The translations under genes were made by a program, and so were the position numbers. From CBFDBF01 sp050291465 (lineage in GTDB: Bacteria; Pseudomonadota; Gammaproteobacteria; Chromatiales; Chromatiaceae), in assembly GCA_050291465.1 (NCBI GenBank), contig JBNKJV010000006.1, positions 146,974 through 210,973 of the forward strand: a DNA stretch of 64,000 bases. The letters run 5' to 3'. The notes below the pieces were generated by a model. It made no database searches, was not told the DNA's origin, and was given only the letters and a program-made list of their open reading frames with translations. Shown here one piece after another: positions 8,558-17,113 of this stretch. Each line of letters starts with the position of its first letter. The stretch's first letter is position 1.

Positions 8558-9973
8558 CTAGCGGAATATTTCCGAATGGTTCCGTAGATTTTTATATATC
8601 GGGATATAGCCCGTCCCGAGAATCGATAACGCTACAGCCAGCGCTATCAAATTACTAAAGAAAGAACTAATAGCAAAAAATGCCAGAGATGCCGTGATCG
8701 CGATTACAATGGATCGCACAGCTGTCGCATCCGTTCGGTATCTCAGTTTTTGTTTCAACATCACAATCAGGAACACATCAGCAATACAAAGGGCGGAAGC
8801 AACACCTGCTATCGCTCCAGATACCCCCAGGAACCCGGTAAATAACGGTACAAAAAGCATAAGAATAATTCCGCCTATCACTGAAACAACAAGGGCGTTT
8901 TTATAGAATCCATGAGCGATAAATACCTTTGTTCCAGCTACATATACGGTCAATGGGGTAAGCAAACATAGCACCGGTCCCAGTAGTTTCCCGGTTTGCG
9001 TAAAATCCATCCCGAAAACCGCCGGTATCAGCCATGGCCCGATGGCCGTCCCTGTCATACCGCCCACAGCACCCGCAAAAATCGCCAGATGAATCATCGC
9101 GTTCATAAACAACTTCTCTTTCTCATCCCGACGCCCCACCGACCTGCTGAGAGCCGGCAAGGAAGCGCGAACCACCGCTTGCGGCACGGCACATGCCAAT
9201 ATATACAGCTGCATGGCCAGTGCGAATTGCCCTAGTTGACCCTGGTCTTCAACCGCGTGCCGAAACAGCACCACCGGTCCCTGCTGGATCCAGCCGGACA
9301 GCAGGACCAACCAATAGAGACTCGCCAGTTGCATGACGCCTTCCGGAAGAGAAAAAGGTCGCCATGGAAACTTCACCAGACGCCTTCTTACTATATACAA
9401 TGCCCAGGTTGCCTGCGCTATCCAGACAAGAGCATGCAAGGCCGCCAAGGTGATAATTCCTTCACCCATTGCCAATAATGCAATGCCGATAAGCACTTCG
9501 GCGGGCCTGAACATTAGATTCTGATACAGGACGTATCGTGCCCGTTCATAGGCTATAAACATGCCGTCCGCCCACCCCGCCAGAGCGCGCGCGGCCAGCG
9601 CCAGAGACAGAATAAGCAGCAGGTCACGAATGGTTGCATCATCATTTGCAAGCCATCCTACTATCGCACATACGATTGCCGCCGCCGCGCTCAGCAAAGT
9701 CTGAAGACTGAAGGCTCGTGATACCAGTTTATCCGGGAATTCGGATTGGCGCGGTACTTCCCTCCCCAGCAGATTGCTGATCGCTCCTGCTCCCGCTAAT
9801 GGGAGGAACGCGAGATACCAATGGTGTCCATAGGCAAAAACACCATATATCTCCGGACCCAGAAAACGCGCCAACACGACCATATAGAGCCCGCGCAATA
9901 CATGGGTTATCGCGTCACCACCGAGCAGATTCGCGGAATTTACAACTATTGAATGCACCCCGTGCAACTTCAC
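8558..9973 (-). CDS. Polysaccharide flippase (Wzx / MATE-like MOP superfamily)
   Basis: The 471-residue protein has 12-14 hydrophobic helices and begins with the typical Wzx-type amphipathic start followed by LARFLGPEIYGVFAYG. That stretch matches the 'LGPxxYG' motif of oligosaccharide flippases. It would move undecaprenyl-linked repeat units across the inner membrane. It lies downstream of the glycosyltransferase genes at 10122-14615 on the same strand, separated by about 150 bases, and is probably co-transcribed. The direction of transport is inferred from context. Confidence 0.88.
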   Translation of the reverse strand: MKLHGVHSIVVNSANLLGGDAITHVLRGLYMVVLARFLGPEIYGVFAYGHHWYLAFLPLAGAGAISNLLGREVPRQSEFPDKLVSRAFSLQTLLSAAAAIVCAIVGWLANDDATIRDLLLILSLALAARALAGWADGMFIAYERARYVLYQNLMFRPAEVLIGIALLAMGEGIITLAALHALVWIAQATWALYIVRRRLVKFPWRPFSLPEGVMQLASLYWLVLLSGWIQQGPVVLFRHAVEDQGQLGQFALAMQLYILACAVPQAVVRASLPALSRSVGRRDEKEKLFMNAMIHLAIFAGAVGGMTGTAIGPWLIPAVFGMDFTQTGKLLGPVLCLLTPLTVYVAGTKVFIAHGFYKNALVVSVIGGIILMLFVPLFTGFLGVSGAIAGVASALCIADVFLIVMLKQKLRYRTDATAVRSIVIAITASLAFFAISSFFSNLIALAVALSILGTGYIPIYKNLRNHSEIFR

Positions 9974-10121
9974 GTTCGTTGCCCCATTGCTCTGTCTACA
10001 GCCGCTTCGCTGCCGTCAGCCGACAACTCCGTCTGCTTCCATCGCACTATGGGGCAATATTTCTCCGGCTCTCGCTCATTGCTTCGAGGCTCTATATTTT
10101 TTAGGTCTAACTGAAGTGTTT

Positions 10122-11231
10122 TCATACAGAGAAATCCGCAATCATTTCCAGCTTTGCTTCAAGGTCCGGAATGCTTACGTGGACATCAAAATGTTCCCTT
10201 ACCCATTTCATGGCCGCCTCCCCCATACTTCTTCTGAGTTCCGGTTCGTCCAACAACTTGCAGATTGCGTCCGCGAGCATCCTCGAATCCCCCCGCTCGA
10301 CCAACAACCCGGTATTACCATTGTCTACAATGTCCGAAGGCCCCGTGGGGCAATCCGTCGATACCACGGGAATACCCAGGGCCTGCGCCTCCAGCAGAAC
10401 GTTAGGCGTACCCTCATAATCACTCGACATAAGGCAAAGATCCGCCGCCGCCAATGCAGGATAGGGGTTTGTAGTGAATCCGGGCATATATACCGAGCTT
10501 TCCACACCCAGCTCTTTCGCCCGCGCCTCCAACGACCGTCTTAACGGCCCCTCACCCAATATGAGCATATTTACCAAATGTCTTGTTCGTACTATTGCGA
10601 AGGCTTCCAATAACACATCATATCTTTTCGCATTACAGAGCCGGCCTATCGCGATCAGCGAAGCCCGCATCGCACCTGGTTTATCAGTTTCCAAAGCTGC
10701 CTGATGGGTAACTCGCTCAACGTCTATCGCCTTATACCATACGAGTACCTTCTCCGGTCTAATAAATGGATAAGTATTCAGAAGTATCGCACTTAAGTCT
10801 TCACAGGACGTCAAATAATAATCAAAAACGCGATAACTCCTCCTCGCCCAGGGCTGTCTCCAGCCCGGCTCGTATCCCGGATTACTGGCAATCATGGCAA
10901 TACTTTTCGGTCTTCTTTGCACCCTACGTATTGCCTCCGCACACAGCAGTGCCGGATTAAGGGCGCTCGCCACCAATATATCCGGCTGAACCTCGTTAAT
11001 CAGTTTTCGTAGTTTTCTGATTCCCTTAATTATCTTCAGCTTCCTGTCTATACCAAGCTCGTACGTTGCTATTCCTTCCGGCAATGCGAAAACGATGTCC
11101 ATTCTATGCAGTACGAGGTGTACATCGAACCTGTCTCGATCGATATGCCAGATAATATTATTGATTTTACGCTCTGCGCCACCACTGGACATATCGTGGG
11201 TTACAAACATAACGCGAATTGGTGTTTTCAT
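10122..11231 (-). CDS. Glycosyltransferase family 4
   Basis: The 369-residue GT-B protein has an N-terminal VTHDMSSGGAERKINNI segment (typical GT4 acceptor-side loop), a donor-side RPEKVLVWYKAIDVERV linker, and the signature DYEGTPNVLLEAQALGIPVV followed by GPSDIVDNGNTG. This resembles the cluster of GT4 enzymes that make alpha-linked N-acetylgalactosamine or hexose bonds, but specificity cannot be read. It is followed by the flippase and preceded by another GT4 gene. Confidence 0.88.
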   Translation of the reverse strand: MKTPIRVMFVTHDMSSGGAERKINNIIWHIDRDRFDVHLVLHRMDIVFALPEGIATYELGIDRKLKIIKGIRKLRKLINEVQPDILVASALNPALLCAEAIRRVQRRPKSIAMIASNPGYEPGWRQPWARRSYRVFDYYLTSCEDLSAILLNTYPFIRPEKVLVWYKAIDVERVTHQAALETDKPGAMRASLIAIGRLCNAKRYDVLLEAFAIVRTRHLVNMLILGEGPLRRSLEARAKELGVESSVYMPGFTTNPYPALAAADLCLMSSDYEGTPNVLLEAQALGIPVVSTDCPTGPSDIVDNGNTGLLVERGDSRMLADAICKLLDEPELRRSMGEAAMKWVREHFDVHVSIPDLEAKLEMIADFSV

Positions 11232-11298
11232 AGAGGCTGCTTATTTCCTGCCTGGCTCATACCGTTCAGTTGTCCTAAATCAACCTTTGAGTCGCAGA

Positions 11299-12426
11299 TC
11301 AACCTAACAACTTCGAAACAAGAGACTCCCAGGTCATGCTCTTCTTGTACTCCTGAATATTCGAACTCATGCTCTCGGCCTCTAAACGACTCATTGCTTT
11401 GATCGCCCCTGCAAGATCATCAGCATCTTCAGCATTTACCAGAATTCCTGTTTTTTCATTCCGGACCACATCCGGTAATCCGCCGACCCGCGTTACAATA
11501 ACCGGCTTATCATAATGGTACGCCAACGACACAACGCCGCTTCCGGTCGCGCTGCGATATGGCAATACTACTACGTCCGCTCTTGCAAACAGTTCGGCGG
11601 TCTCATCCTCTGAATGATATCCAGGAAGCACTTCAATCTGATCTTCCATATCGAGTTGCCGAATACGCTCCCGAACGCCCTCCTCACCCTCCCAGAATTC
11701 TCCGGCTATAGTGAGTTGGACATCACCCCCTTTCAACTTCCCCATTGCTTCCACCAGGACATCCAGGCCTTTATATGGCCTTACGAATCCGTAAAAAAGT
11801 AGCTCCAGTCCCCTCCTTCTTGGCAACGTATGCTTCGGAGCCGGAAACTGATCGTAGATCGGATGAGGATGTACCACCACGTCCGCCATCGGCAGGGACT
11901 TTTTCAGATTCAGCTCATCCGCCTTCGTATGCACAAGAAAGCGTGCGCCAAGCTGCAATACCTTGAGGGTAAGAAAGGACTTCCAACCTGCTGTTTCATG
12001 TTCCATCACATTGTGACACAGGAATATCACCTCTATCCCTGACTGCCTTAGTCGGCGTACGAGATACCCATAACAAGGGACCCAAAATACCGTCCACCAG
12101 GGTATAACTACTGAAGTCGCCCCGTACTCCGATACACGCCTTACCGCTTTTCGCCAGGTAAATGGATTCAGGGAATCGATCAAATACTCCACGCCGGGTT
12201 CCCTGTGACCACTGTATTTCGGGTCTATATCGCTTTCTCCCGGGAACAACCAGCTCGGATACTGTCGTGTAAATGAGATGGCTAAATGTTCAACCGCCGC
12301 GGACATCGCCCGATGCAGTCTCGTGGTGTGCTGTGCTATACCTCCTCTGAACGGAAGTACCGGTCCTATCAGGACGACACGTTTGTCAGGATTTCCCGGC
12401 ATCTCCATTTTGCTTTGACGCTTCAT
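11299..12426 (-). CDS. Glycosyltransferase family 4
   Basis: The 375-residue GT-B enzyme has PFRGGIAQHTTRLHRAM near the N terminus, a glycine-rich acceptor loop, and GFVRPYKGLDVLVEAM plus YRSATGSGVVSLAYHYDKP in the donor half. The usual EX7E acidic motif is replaced in part by the SATGSG motif, as in a known GT4 subgroup found in lipopolysaccharide clusters. Its start overlaps the end of the GT2 gene by 41 bases. Initiation could instead be at the Met codons 7 or 9, shortening the overlap. It is part of the same minus-strand operon. Confidence 0.85.
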   Translation of the reverse strand: MKRQSKMEMPGNPDKRVVLIGPVLPFRGGIAQHTTRLHRAMSAAVEHLAISFTRQYPSWLFPGESDIDPKYSGHREPGVEYLIDSLNPFTWRKAVRRVSEYGATSVVIPWWTVFWVPCYGYLVRRLRQSGIEVIFLCHNVMEHETAGWKSFLTLKVLQLGARFLVHTKADELNLKKSLPMADVVVHPHPIYDQFPAPKHTLPRRRGLELLFYGFVRPYKGLDVLVEAMGKLKGGDVQLTIAGEFWEGEEGVRERIRQLDMEDQIEVLPGYHSEDETAELFARADVVVLPYRSATGSGVVSLAYHYDKPVIVTRVGGLPDVVRNEKTGILVNAEDADDLAGAIKAMSRLEAESMSSNIQEYKKSMTWESLVSKLLG

Positions 12427-13357
12427 TCATCTCTATTCTTTTAACCCTTTCCAGAGTCTTTTCCAGCAGTTGCCTATTGAATGAAATAAGGTCCGCAACA
12501 AGCCCGATCATAAACATCACAAAACCGATAATCAGAAGTACTCCGCCCAATAGTAGTGATTGGACATGCCCTCCACCCGAACCGGTAAAGAAAAAGTACA
12601 GAAACCGCACAATCGGAATGAGCCCCGTCAAGGTCAGCATCGTCCCTATATAAAAAAACACCTTAAGCGGCTGATACATCGAATACATACGTATAATTGT
12701 CGTCAGCTGCCGTTCTATGAATCTTGGAACGCTCCTGTATAAACGGGACTCACGCGTTTTCGGATTTGTTCCCACCGGAACCGACGTGACAGCCATATCC
12801 CGCTTACCCGCCTGAATAAGCATCTCAATGGTATAGCTGAAAGGAGAAACGATGTTCAGGCGTATGGCTGCTTCTTTTGATATCGCACGAAAACCACTTA
12901 CCGCATCCGGCACCCTGACGCCGGAAAGTTTACGTACAACCCAGCTCCCGAACCATTGCATAAACTTTTTCCATTTTGAAAAATGCTCTATATTGTCCGT
13001 CTGCCGATCTCCGACCACGATATCCGCAATTCCGTCCTGAACTGGTCTTATGAGTTTCGGAATATCTCGACCGGCATACTGATTATCACCGTCGGTATTT
13101 ACGATAATATCCGCCCCCGCTTCAAGACAGGCTTCCAGCCCTTTTTGAAATGTTCGCGCGAGTCCGTGATTTTCCTTATTCCTTATAATATGTTCGATCC
13201 CCAGTTCCTGCGCTACCTTGACCGTATTGTCGGTACTCCCATCGTCAATTATCAGGATCTCCACATCGACTCCGGGTATTTCGCGTGGAATATCCGCAAC
13301 CGTCGCCGGGAGTGTATGCTCTTCATTGAAGCAGGGTATTTGAACGATAAGTTTCAT
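12386..13357 (-). CDS. Polyprenyl-phosphate glycosyltransferase, family 2 (GT-A)
   Basis: The 323-residue protein has a GT2 domain (residues 1-230) with IPCFNEEHTLP, the nucleotide-binding DDGSTDNTV and the metal-binding NTDGDNQY (DxD). It is followed by two C-terminal transmembrane helices (about 235-260 and 265-290) and a coiled tail. This is the layout of dolichyl/undecaprenyl-phosphate mannose or glucose synthases. It may make the lipid-linked donor used by the GT39-like enzyme at 6870, which needs such a donor. It overlaps the next gene, so the two are coupled. Confidence 0.87.
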   Translation of the reverse strand: MKLIVQIPCFNEEHTLPATVADIPREIPGVDVEILIIDDGSTDNTVKVAQELGIEHIIRNKENHGLARTFQKGLEACLEAGADIIVNTDGDNQYAGRDIPKLIRPVQDGIADIVVGDRQTDNIEHFSKWKKFMQWFGSWVVRKLSGVRVPDAVSGFRAISKEAAIRLNIVSPFSYTIEMLIQAGKRDMAVTSVPVGTNPKTRESRLYRSVPRFIERQLTTIIRMYSMYQPLKVFFYIGTMLTLTGLIPIVRFLYFFFTGSGGGHVQSLLLGGVLLIIGFVMFMIGLVADLISFNRQLLEKTLERVKRIEMNEASKQNGDAGKS

Positions 13358-13403
13358 TTTCTATTCTTCTTATCTTCTCATAGCGTAGGATTAATGGAGA
13401 CAA

Positions 13404-14615
13404 CTATTCGCCACTGCCGGTCAGCCTTCCATATACTTCTTGGTATTTTGATACACTTACATGCCAGTTGCGTTCCTCCTCCACATATCTTCTTCCGCGA
13501 TTTTTCAGCTCCTGCCAATGACTTCTGTCATTGATCATTTCCACCGCGCGTTTTGCAAGCGACTCGCGCGATCCGGAAGAAAACAGGCATCCATTCACAC
13601 CATCCCTTATCAGTTCCTGATGTCCACCGACATCTGAAGCAAGTACGAGTTTACCCTGAGCCATCGCCTCCAACGGCTTTAACGGGGTTACCAGATCAGT
13701 CAGTCGCATATGCAGGCGTGGATAAACAAAAATATCCACCAGGCTATAGTAGCGGCTAACCTCGCTATGCGGGACTCTACCCGTGAACAATACCTTATCC
13801 TGTAGATTCAACTGGCCAACCATCTCCTCTAGCAAGCTCTCCTGGGGTCCGCCACCTACAAGCAGCAGCCGGGTATCCGGCACCTGTTCCATAATCTCCG
13901 GCAGGGCCTGTATCAGCAGCGCAAGTCCTTCATAGGCGTAAAATGAGCCGATAAACCCCAGTACCGATTTTCCGTCCAGACCAAGCCTTGCTTCCAGTTC
14001 CGAATCCCTGGCCGGATTAAACTGAAAATTCTCGATATCCACCGCATTTGGAATAATGGTCACTTTATCAGCAGGAATGCCACGGCCAATTATCTCCTGT
14101 CGCAAACCCTCGCAAATCGTCGTGACCGCATCCGCCTGACGAAAGACATGGGATTCCAGTGCCCGCGTAATACGATAGCGTATCCCCCACTCCCTGCTTG
14201 TTCCGTGATCCACTGCCGCATCCTCCCAGAACGCCCTGCACTCGTAAACTACTGGAATATGGTGCTTTTTTCCAGCTTTTAGAGCAGCCAACCCGTTCAA
14301 GCTCGGAGAGTGGGCGTGCAGTATATCCGGTTGCTCCCGCACAATTATCTGGTCCAGACGTCCCGCCAACGAAGTGACGACACCGAATTGATTCAGAACC
14401 GGGATCCTCTCAATAATCCCACCGGTGGAACGCGTCCTGTAAAAGCGCAGACCATCCACAGTCTCCTCTTCGGGAGATTCGGCCACGTGTTTGGTACTGG
14501 TCACATGAGCTGTTTCCCAACCCAGTTTGCGCTGCTGTTCGAGGATTGCCCGTGTTCTAAACGTATAGCCGCTGTGAAGGGGGATGGAGTGATCAAGGAT
14601 GTGGAGAATTTTCAC
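13404..14615 (-). CDS. Glycosyltransferase of the XrtA/PEP-CTERM-associated GT4 type (TIGR04063-like)
   Basis: The 403-residue protein begins MKILHILDHSIPLHSGYTFR, the hallmark start of the exosortase-A-associated glycosyltransferase family. The donor half contains VDIFVYPRLHMRLTDLVTP and KPLEAMAQGKLVLASDVGG, again typical. It normally sits beside the XrtA amidotransferase; here the two are separated by 521 bases carrying the S23-type ORF and heptad repeats (14616-15136). The family name is from memory of the exosortase subsystem; specificity is unknown. Confidence 0.9.
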   Translation of the reverse strand: MKILHILDHSIPLHSGYTFRTRAILEQQRKLGWETAHVTSTKHVAESPEEETVDGLRFYRTRSTGGIIERIPVLNQFGVVTSLAGRLDQIIVREQPDILHAHSPSLNGLAALKAGKKHHIPVVYECRAFWEDAAVDHGTSREWGIRYRITRALESHVFRQADAVTTICEGLRQEIIGRGIPADKVTIIPNAVDIENFQFNPARDSELEARLGLDGKSVLGFIGSFYAYEGLALLIQALPEIMEQVPDTRLLLVGGGPQESLLEEMVGQLNLQDKVLFTGRVPHSEVSRYYSLVDIFVYPRLHMRLTDLVTPLKPLEAMAQGKLVLASDVGGHQELIRDGVNGCLFSSGSRESLAKRAVEMINDRSHWQELKNRGRRYVEEERNWHVSVSKYQEVYGRLTGSGE

Positions 14616-14619
14616 GGGT

Positions 14620-14682
14620 AGTTGTCAGTTGTCAGTTGTCAGTTGTCAGTTGTCAGTTGTCAGTTGTCAGTTGATAGTTTTA
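14620..14682. repeat. Tandem heptad array (AGTTGTC)7 plus two degenerate units
   Basis: Seven perfect copies of AGTTGTC occupy 14620-14668, followed by AGTTGAT (14669-14675) and AGTTTTA (14676-14682). Read on the minus strand, the array supplies the last codons (Ser-Thr-Asp-Asn) and the TGA stop of the S23-type gene. An inverted, diverged counterpart lies at 15101-15137 on the other side of that gene. The same AGTTNNN heptad rule recurs in other gaps of the window. Confidence 0.9.
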
Positions 14683-15025
14683 TCGATTTAATTAGGCCTG
14701 ACAGCATCCGTTTTAATTCTTCTAGCTTTCTATTCAACTCATCGAAATTTGACGAGGGTATCCACCCGAGGTCTCTTGCAAGAAGCAGATGATATTCGGT
14801 TTCGCTAGCTGATCCGAATGAAATCCGGAGAAAACGAATCATTTTCTTCTCCCCACCACGCCCGCATCCCTCTGCAATATTTGTCGGTATTGACGCACAT
14901 GATCGACCTAACTGACTAATTAATCCATATTTCTCTTCATCTGGAAATACGTTCGTCAATTTATATATATCAAGTGTAAGATTATGCCCTTTGTTCCACA
15001 CTGATAGTTTTTTGAAGTCTTGCAT
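14660..15025 (-). CDS. Four-helix-bundle protein of the S23 / 23S rRNA intervening-sequence family
   Basis: The 121-residue protein contains the family hallmarks FKKLSVWNKGHNLTLDIYKLT near the N terminus, GLISQLGRSCASIPTNIAEG in the middle and SASETEYHLLLARDLGWI near the end. Members form pentameric helical bundles. They are encoded within intervening sequences of 23S rRNA genes in some bacteria, and free-standing elsewhere; a related protein (Avd) assists diversity-generating retroelements. No reverse transcriptase or variable repeat was seen here. The gene is AT-rich, unlike its neighbours, and interrupts the polysaccharide operon between asnB and a glycosyltransferase. It is bracketed by inverted heptad arrays (14620-14682 and 15101-15137). 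Function is unknown. Confidence 0.88.
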   Translation of the reverse strand: MQDFKKLSVWNKGHNLTLDIYKLTNVFPDEEKYGLISQLGRSCASIPTNIAEGCGRGGEKKMIRFLRISFGSASETEYHLLLARDLGWIPSSNFDELNRKLEELKRMLSGLIKSIKLSTDN

Positions 15026-15100
15026 CCTTGCATAGTCCTTTTCGGTTGTTCGCTTACAGAAGCCAGCCTATATATTTCAGATTATAAGTAATCGCTCTTA

Positions 15101-15137
15101 GTGACTAATTCACTGATAACTGATAACTGATGACTAT
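15101..15137. repeat. Inverted heptad array (NNNAACT units) on the far side of the S23-type gene
   Basis: On the minus strand this reads as consecutive heptads AGTCATC, AGTTATC, AGTTATC, AGTGAAT. It abuts the asnB stop codon at 15137. Relative to 14620-14682 the units are inverted, so the two arms could pair in RNA (AGTTGTC with GATAACT allowing one G-U). Confidence 0.75.
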
Positions 15138-17020
15138 TAACCCTTAATAAACTCCCCAAACATCAACAATGTCCACATCGCCGCACTATGGTCCCATCGG
15201 CCGGATTGATGTTGATCGACCATCTTCTCCAGAAACGCCGGTTCGAATAGACCTGTCCCCATCATTGCGTCACCGAGAATATTGTCTCTAACCTTCTCCC
15301 GCAGGGGACCGCGGAACCAGTTGGCCAGGGGGATTGAAAAACCCATTTTCGGGCGGTAAAGAATCTCATCAGGCAACTTCGGTTCAAGCGCCTTTTTAAA
15401 GACATATTTGCCCTCGCGCCCTTTCAATTTCAGCTCCGGTGGTAAACCTGAGATCCAGTCGACTACCTCGTGATCGAGAATCGGGACCCGGACCTCCAGG
15501 GCATGGGCCATACTGGCCCGATCGACCTTGGTGAGGATGTCGCCCGCGAGATATGTCTTGAAATCCAGATACTGAACCAGCGACTGAGGATGGTCTGTCG
15601 GAGCCTGGCGCGCATAGTGACGGAACACCTCTATAGCCCGGTATCCCTGAAGATCCTGCTTTAACCTGTCGCTGAACAGGGCGTTGCGCATCTCGTTGGA
15701 AAGAACGGAAACACTGTGCAGATAACCCTCCAAAGAATCTCGAGCCATGGCCTGCAGGGTGCTTTTGGCGCGAAACACCTTGGGTGCCCAATCGGCCTTT
15801 GGGTAAACGCTGCCCAGAAAACCGAACAGGGGACGCCTGATAACGTCCGGCACTAGGGAACGCATCTTCTCCTCGTAGGTATGCCAACGATAGCGACGAT
15901 AGCCCGCAAGGTTTTCGTCCCCCCCGTCTCCCGACAGCACCACCGTAACCTGCTTCTTCGCCAATTCGCATACCCGATAGGTTGGGAGGGCCGAGCTATC
16001 TGCATACGGCTCATCATAAAGCCCGGCGAGCCGATCGATCAGGGCAAAATCATCGGGGTCAACCTGCTCCACCCGATGAGCGGTCTTATATCTGTCGGCC
16101 ACCATTGCGGCGTATGCGGACTCGTTGAATTTTGGATCACCAAACGAAATGGAACAGGTATTGACCGGATCTTCCGAAATGCCCGCCATCAGGGCCACTA
16201 CGGCACTGGAATCCACACCCCCGGAAAGAAACGCCCCCAAGGGTACCTCTGCGATCATACGGATCTTAACCGCCTCCTTCAGTCTGGCTATCAGCTCCTC
16301 TCCGGCTTCGGCCTCGCTCATGGGTGCATGCAGCCGGAAAGCAACATCCCAGTACTGCTCCGGTCTCAGCTGCCGTTGACCGCGCTTAACAACCAACCGG
16401 AATCCCGGCGGCAGTTTGTATACGCCTTTGTAGATTGTCTTGGGATCAGGGACATAACCGAATGCGAAATAGTCCTCTATCGCGGTAGGATCTATTTCCC
16501 TCGGCAGCCTGTCATGGACCTTCAGGGACTTCAACTCCGAACCAAACAGCAGAGTACCATCCGGAAGCAGGGCATAATAAAGCGGCTTAATCCCCAGCCT
16601 GTCGCGAGCCAGAAACAGGGTATCCCTGTTCCGGTCCCAGATACCAAAGGCAAACATGCCCCGGAACCTCTCCACACAGGTCTCTCCCCACTCTTCCCAG
16701 GCGTGGACTATCACTTCCGTATCGCAATGGGTGCGAAACCGGTGCCCAAGCGCCTTCAGCTCCTCGGAAAGTTCAGGAAAGTTATAGATCTCCCCGTTAT
16801 AGGTGACTACGACGGATCCGTCTTCATTGAACAGCGGCTGTTGACCGCTGGAGATGTCGATGATGGAGAGGCGGCGATGACCGAACCCCAAACCCGGCTC
16901 CGTATGTAGACCTCCCTCATCCGGTCCGCGATGGAACTGGGTTTCATTCATACGCGACAGGAGATCTCGGGAGATCTCCCGTTTGCCTGTTGTATCAAAG
17001 ATTCCTACTATGCCGCACAT
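15137..17020 (-). CDS. XrtA-system amidotransferase (asparagine synthase-like, glutamine-hydrolysing)
   Basis: The 627-residue protein has an N-terminal Ntn glutaminase domain (Cys2 in MCGIVGIF, HRGPD near 32, YNGEIYNF near 94) and a C-terminal ATP-pyrophosphatase domain (PLGAFLSGGVDSSAVVAL near 260). This is the asparagine synthase B layout. In exosortase clusters this family (TIGR03108-like) is annotated as amidotransferase 1 and is thought to amidate a sugar carboxylate of the exopolysaccharide rather than aspartate; that is inference from context. No Shine-Dalgarno sequence is visible: the 20 bases before the ATG are taken up by heptad repeat DNA (17025-17066). Confidence 0.9.
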   Translation of the reverse strand: MCGIVGIFDTTGKREISRDLLSRMNETQFHRGPDEGGLHTEPGLGFGHRRLSIIDISSGQQPLFNEDGSVVVTYNGEIYNFPELSEELKALGHRFRTHCDTEVIVHAWEEWGETCVERFRGMFAFGIWDRNRDTLFLARDRLGIKPLYYALLPDGTLLFGSELKSLKVHDRLPREIDPTAIEDYFAFGYVPDPKTIYKGVYKLPPGFRLVVKRGQRQLRPEQYWDVAFRLHAPMSEAEAGEELIARLKEAVKIRMIAEVPLGAFLSGGVDSSAVVALMAGISEDPVNTCSISFGDPKFNESAYAAMVADRYKTAHRVEQVDPDDFALIDRLAGLYDEPYADSSALPTYRVCELAKKQVTVVLSGDGGDENLAGYRRYRWHTYEEKMRSLVPDVIRRPLFGFLGSVYPKADWAPKVFRAKSTLQAMARDSLEGYLHSVSVLSNEMRNALFSDRLKQDLQGYRAIEVFRHYARQAPTDHPQSLVQYLDFKTYLAGDILTKVDRASMAHALEVRVPILDHEVVDWISGLPPELKLKGREGKYVFKKALEPKLPDEILYRPKMGFSIPLANWFRGPLREKVRDNILGDAMMGTGLFEPAFLEKMVDQHQSGRWDHSAAMWTLLMFGEFIKG

Positions 17021-17024
17021 TGTT

Positions 17025-17112
17025 AGTTCGAAGTTATTAGTCTGGAGTTATAAGTTTGAAGTTTGGGGAGAAGTATTAATTCCGTATGGCCATTATCTAC
17101 AAACTTCATGGC
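17025..17112. repeat. Heptad element in the asnB-glycosyltransferase gap
   Basis: Six consecutive heptads start with AGT: AGTTCGA, AGTTATT, AGTCTGG, AGTTATA, AGTTTGA, AGTTTGG (17025-17066). After a spacer, inverted-looking units (CAAACTT, TAACCTCCAACC) reach the end of the next gene. The element fills almost the whole 93-base gap and occupies the place where the asnB ribosome binding site would be. Confidence 0.75.
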
Positions 17113-17113
17113 T

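Noticed and set aside
14620..14682. CRISPR array
   Set aside because: Repeats are only seven bases without spacers, so this is a simple tandem repeat.
14660..15025. Avd protein of a diversity-generating retroelement
   Set aside because: The fold family is similar, but no reverse transcriptase, template repeat or variable repeat is nearby.
15881..16909. A 342-residue plus-strand ORF
   Set aside because: It is antisense to the amidotransferase, which is complete with both domains.
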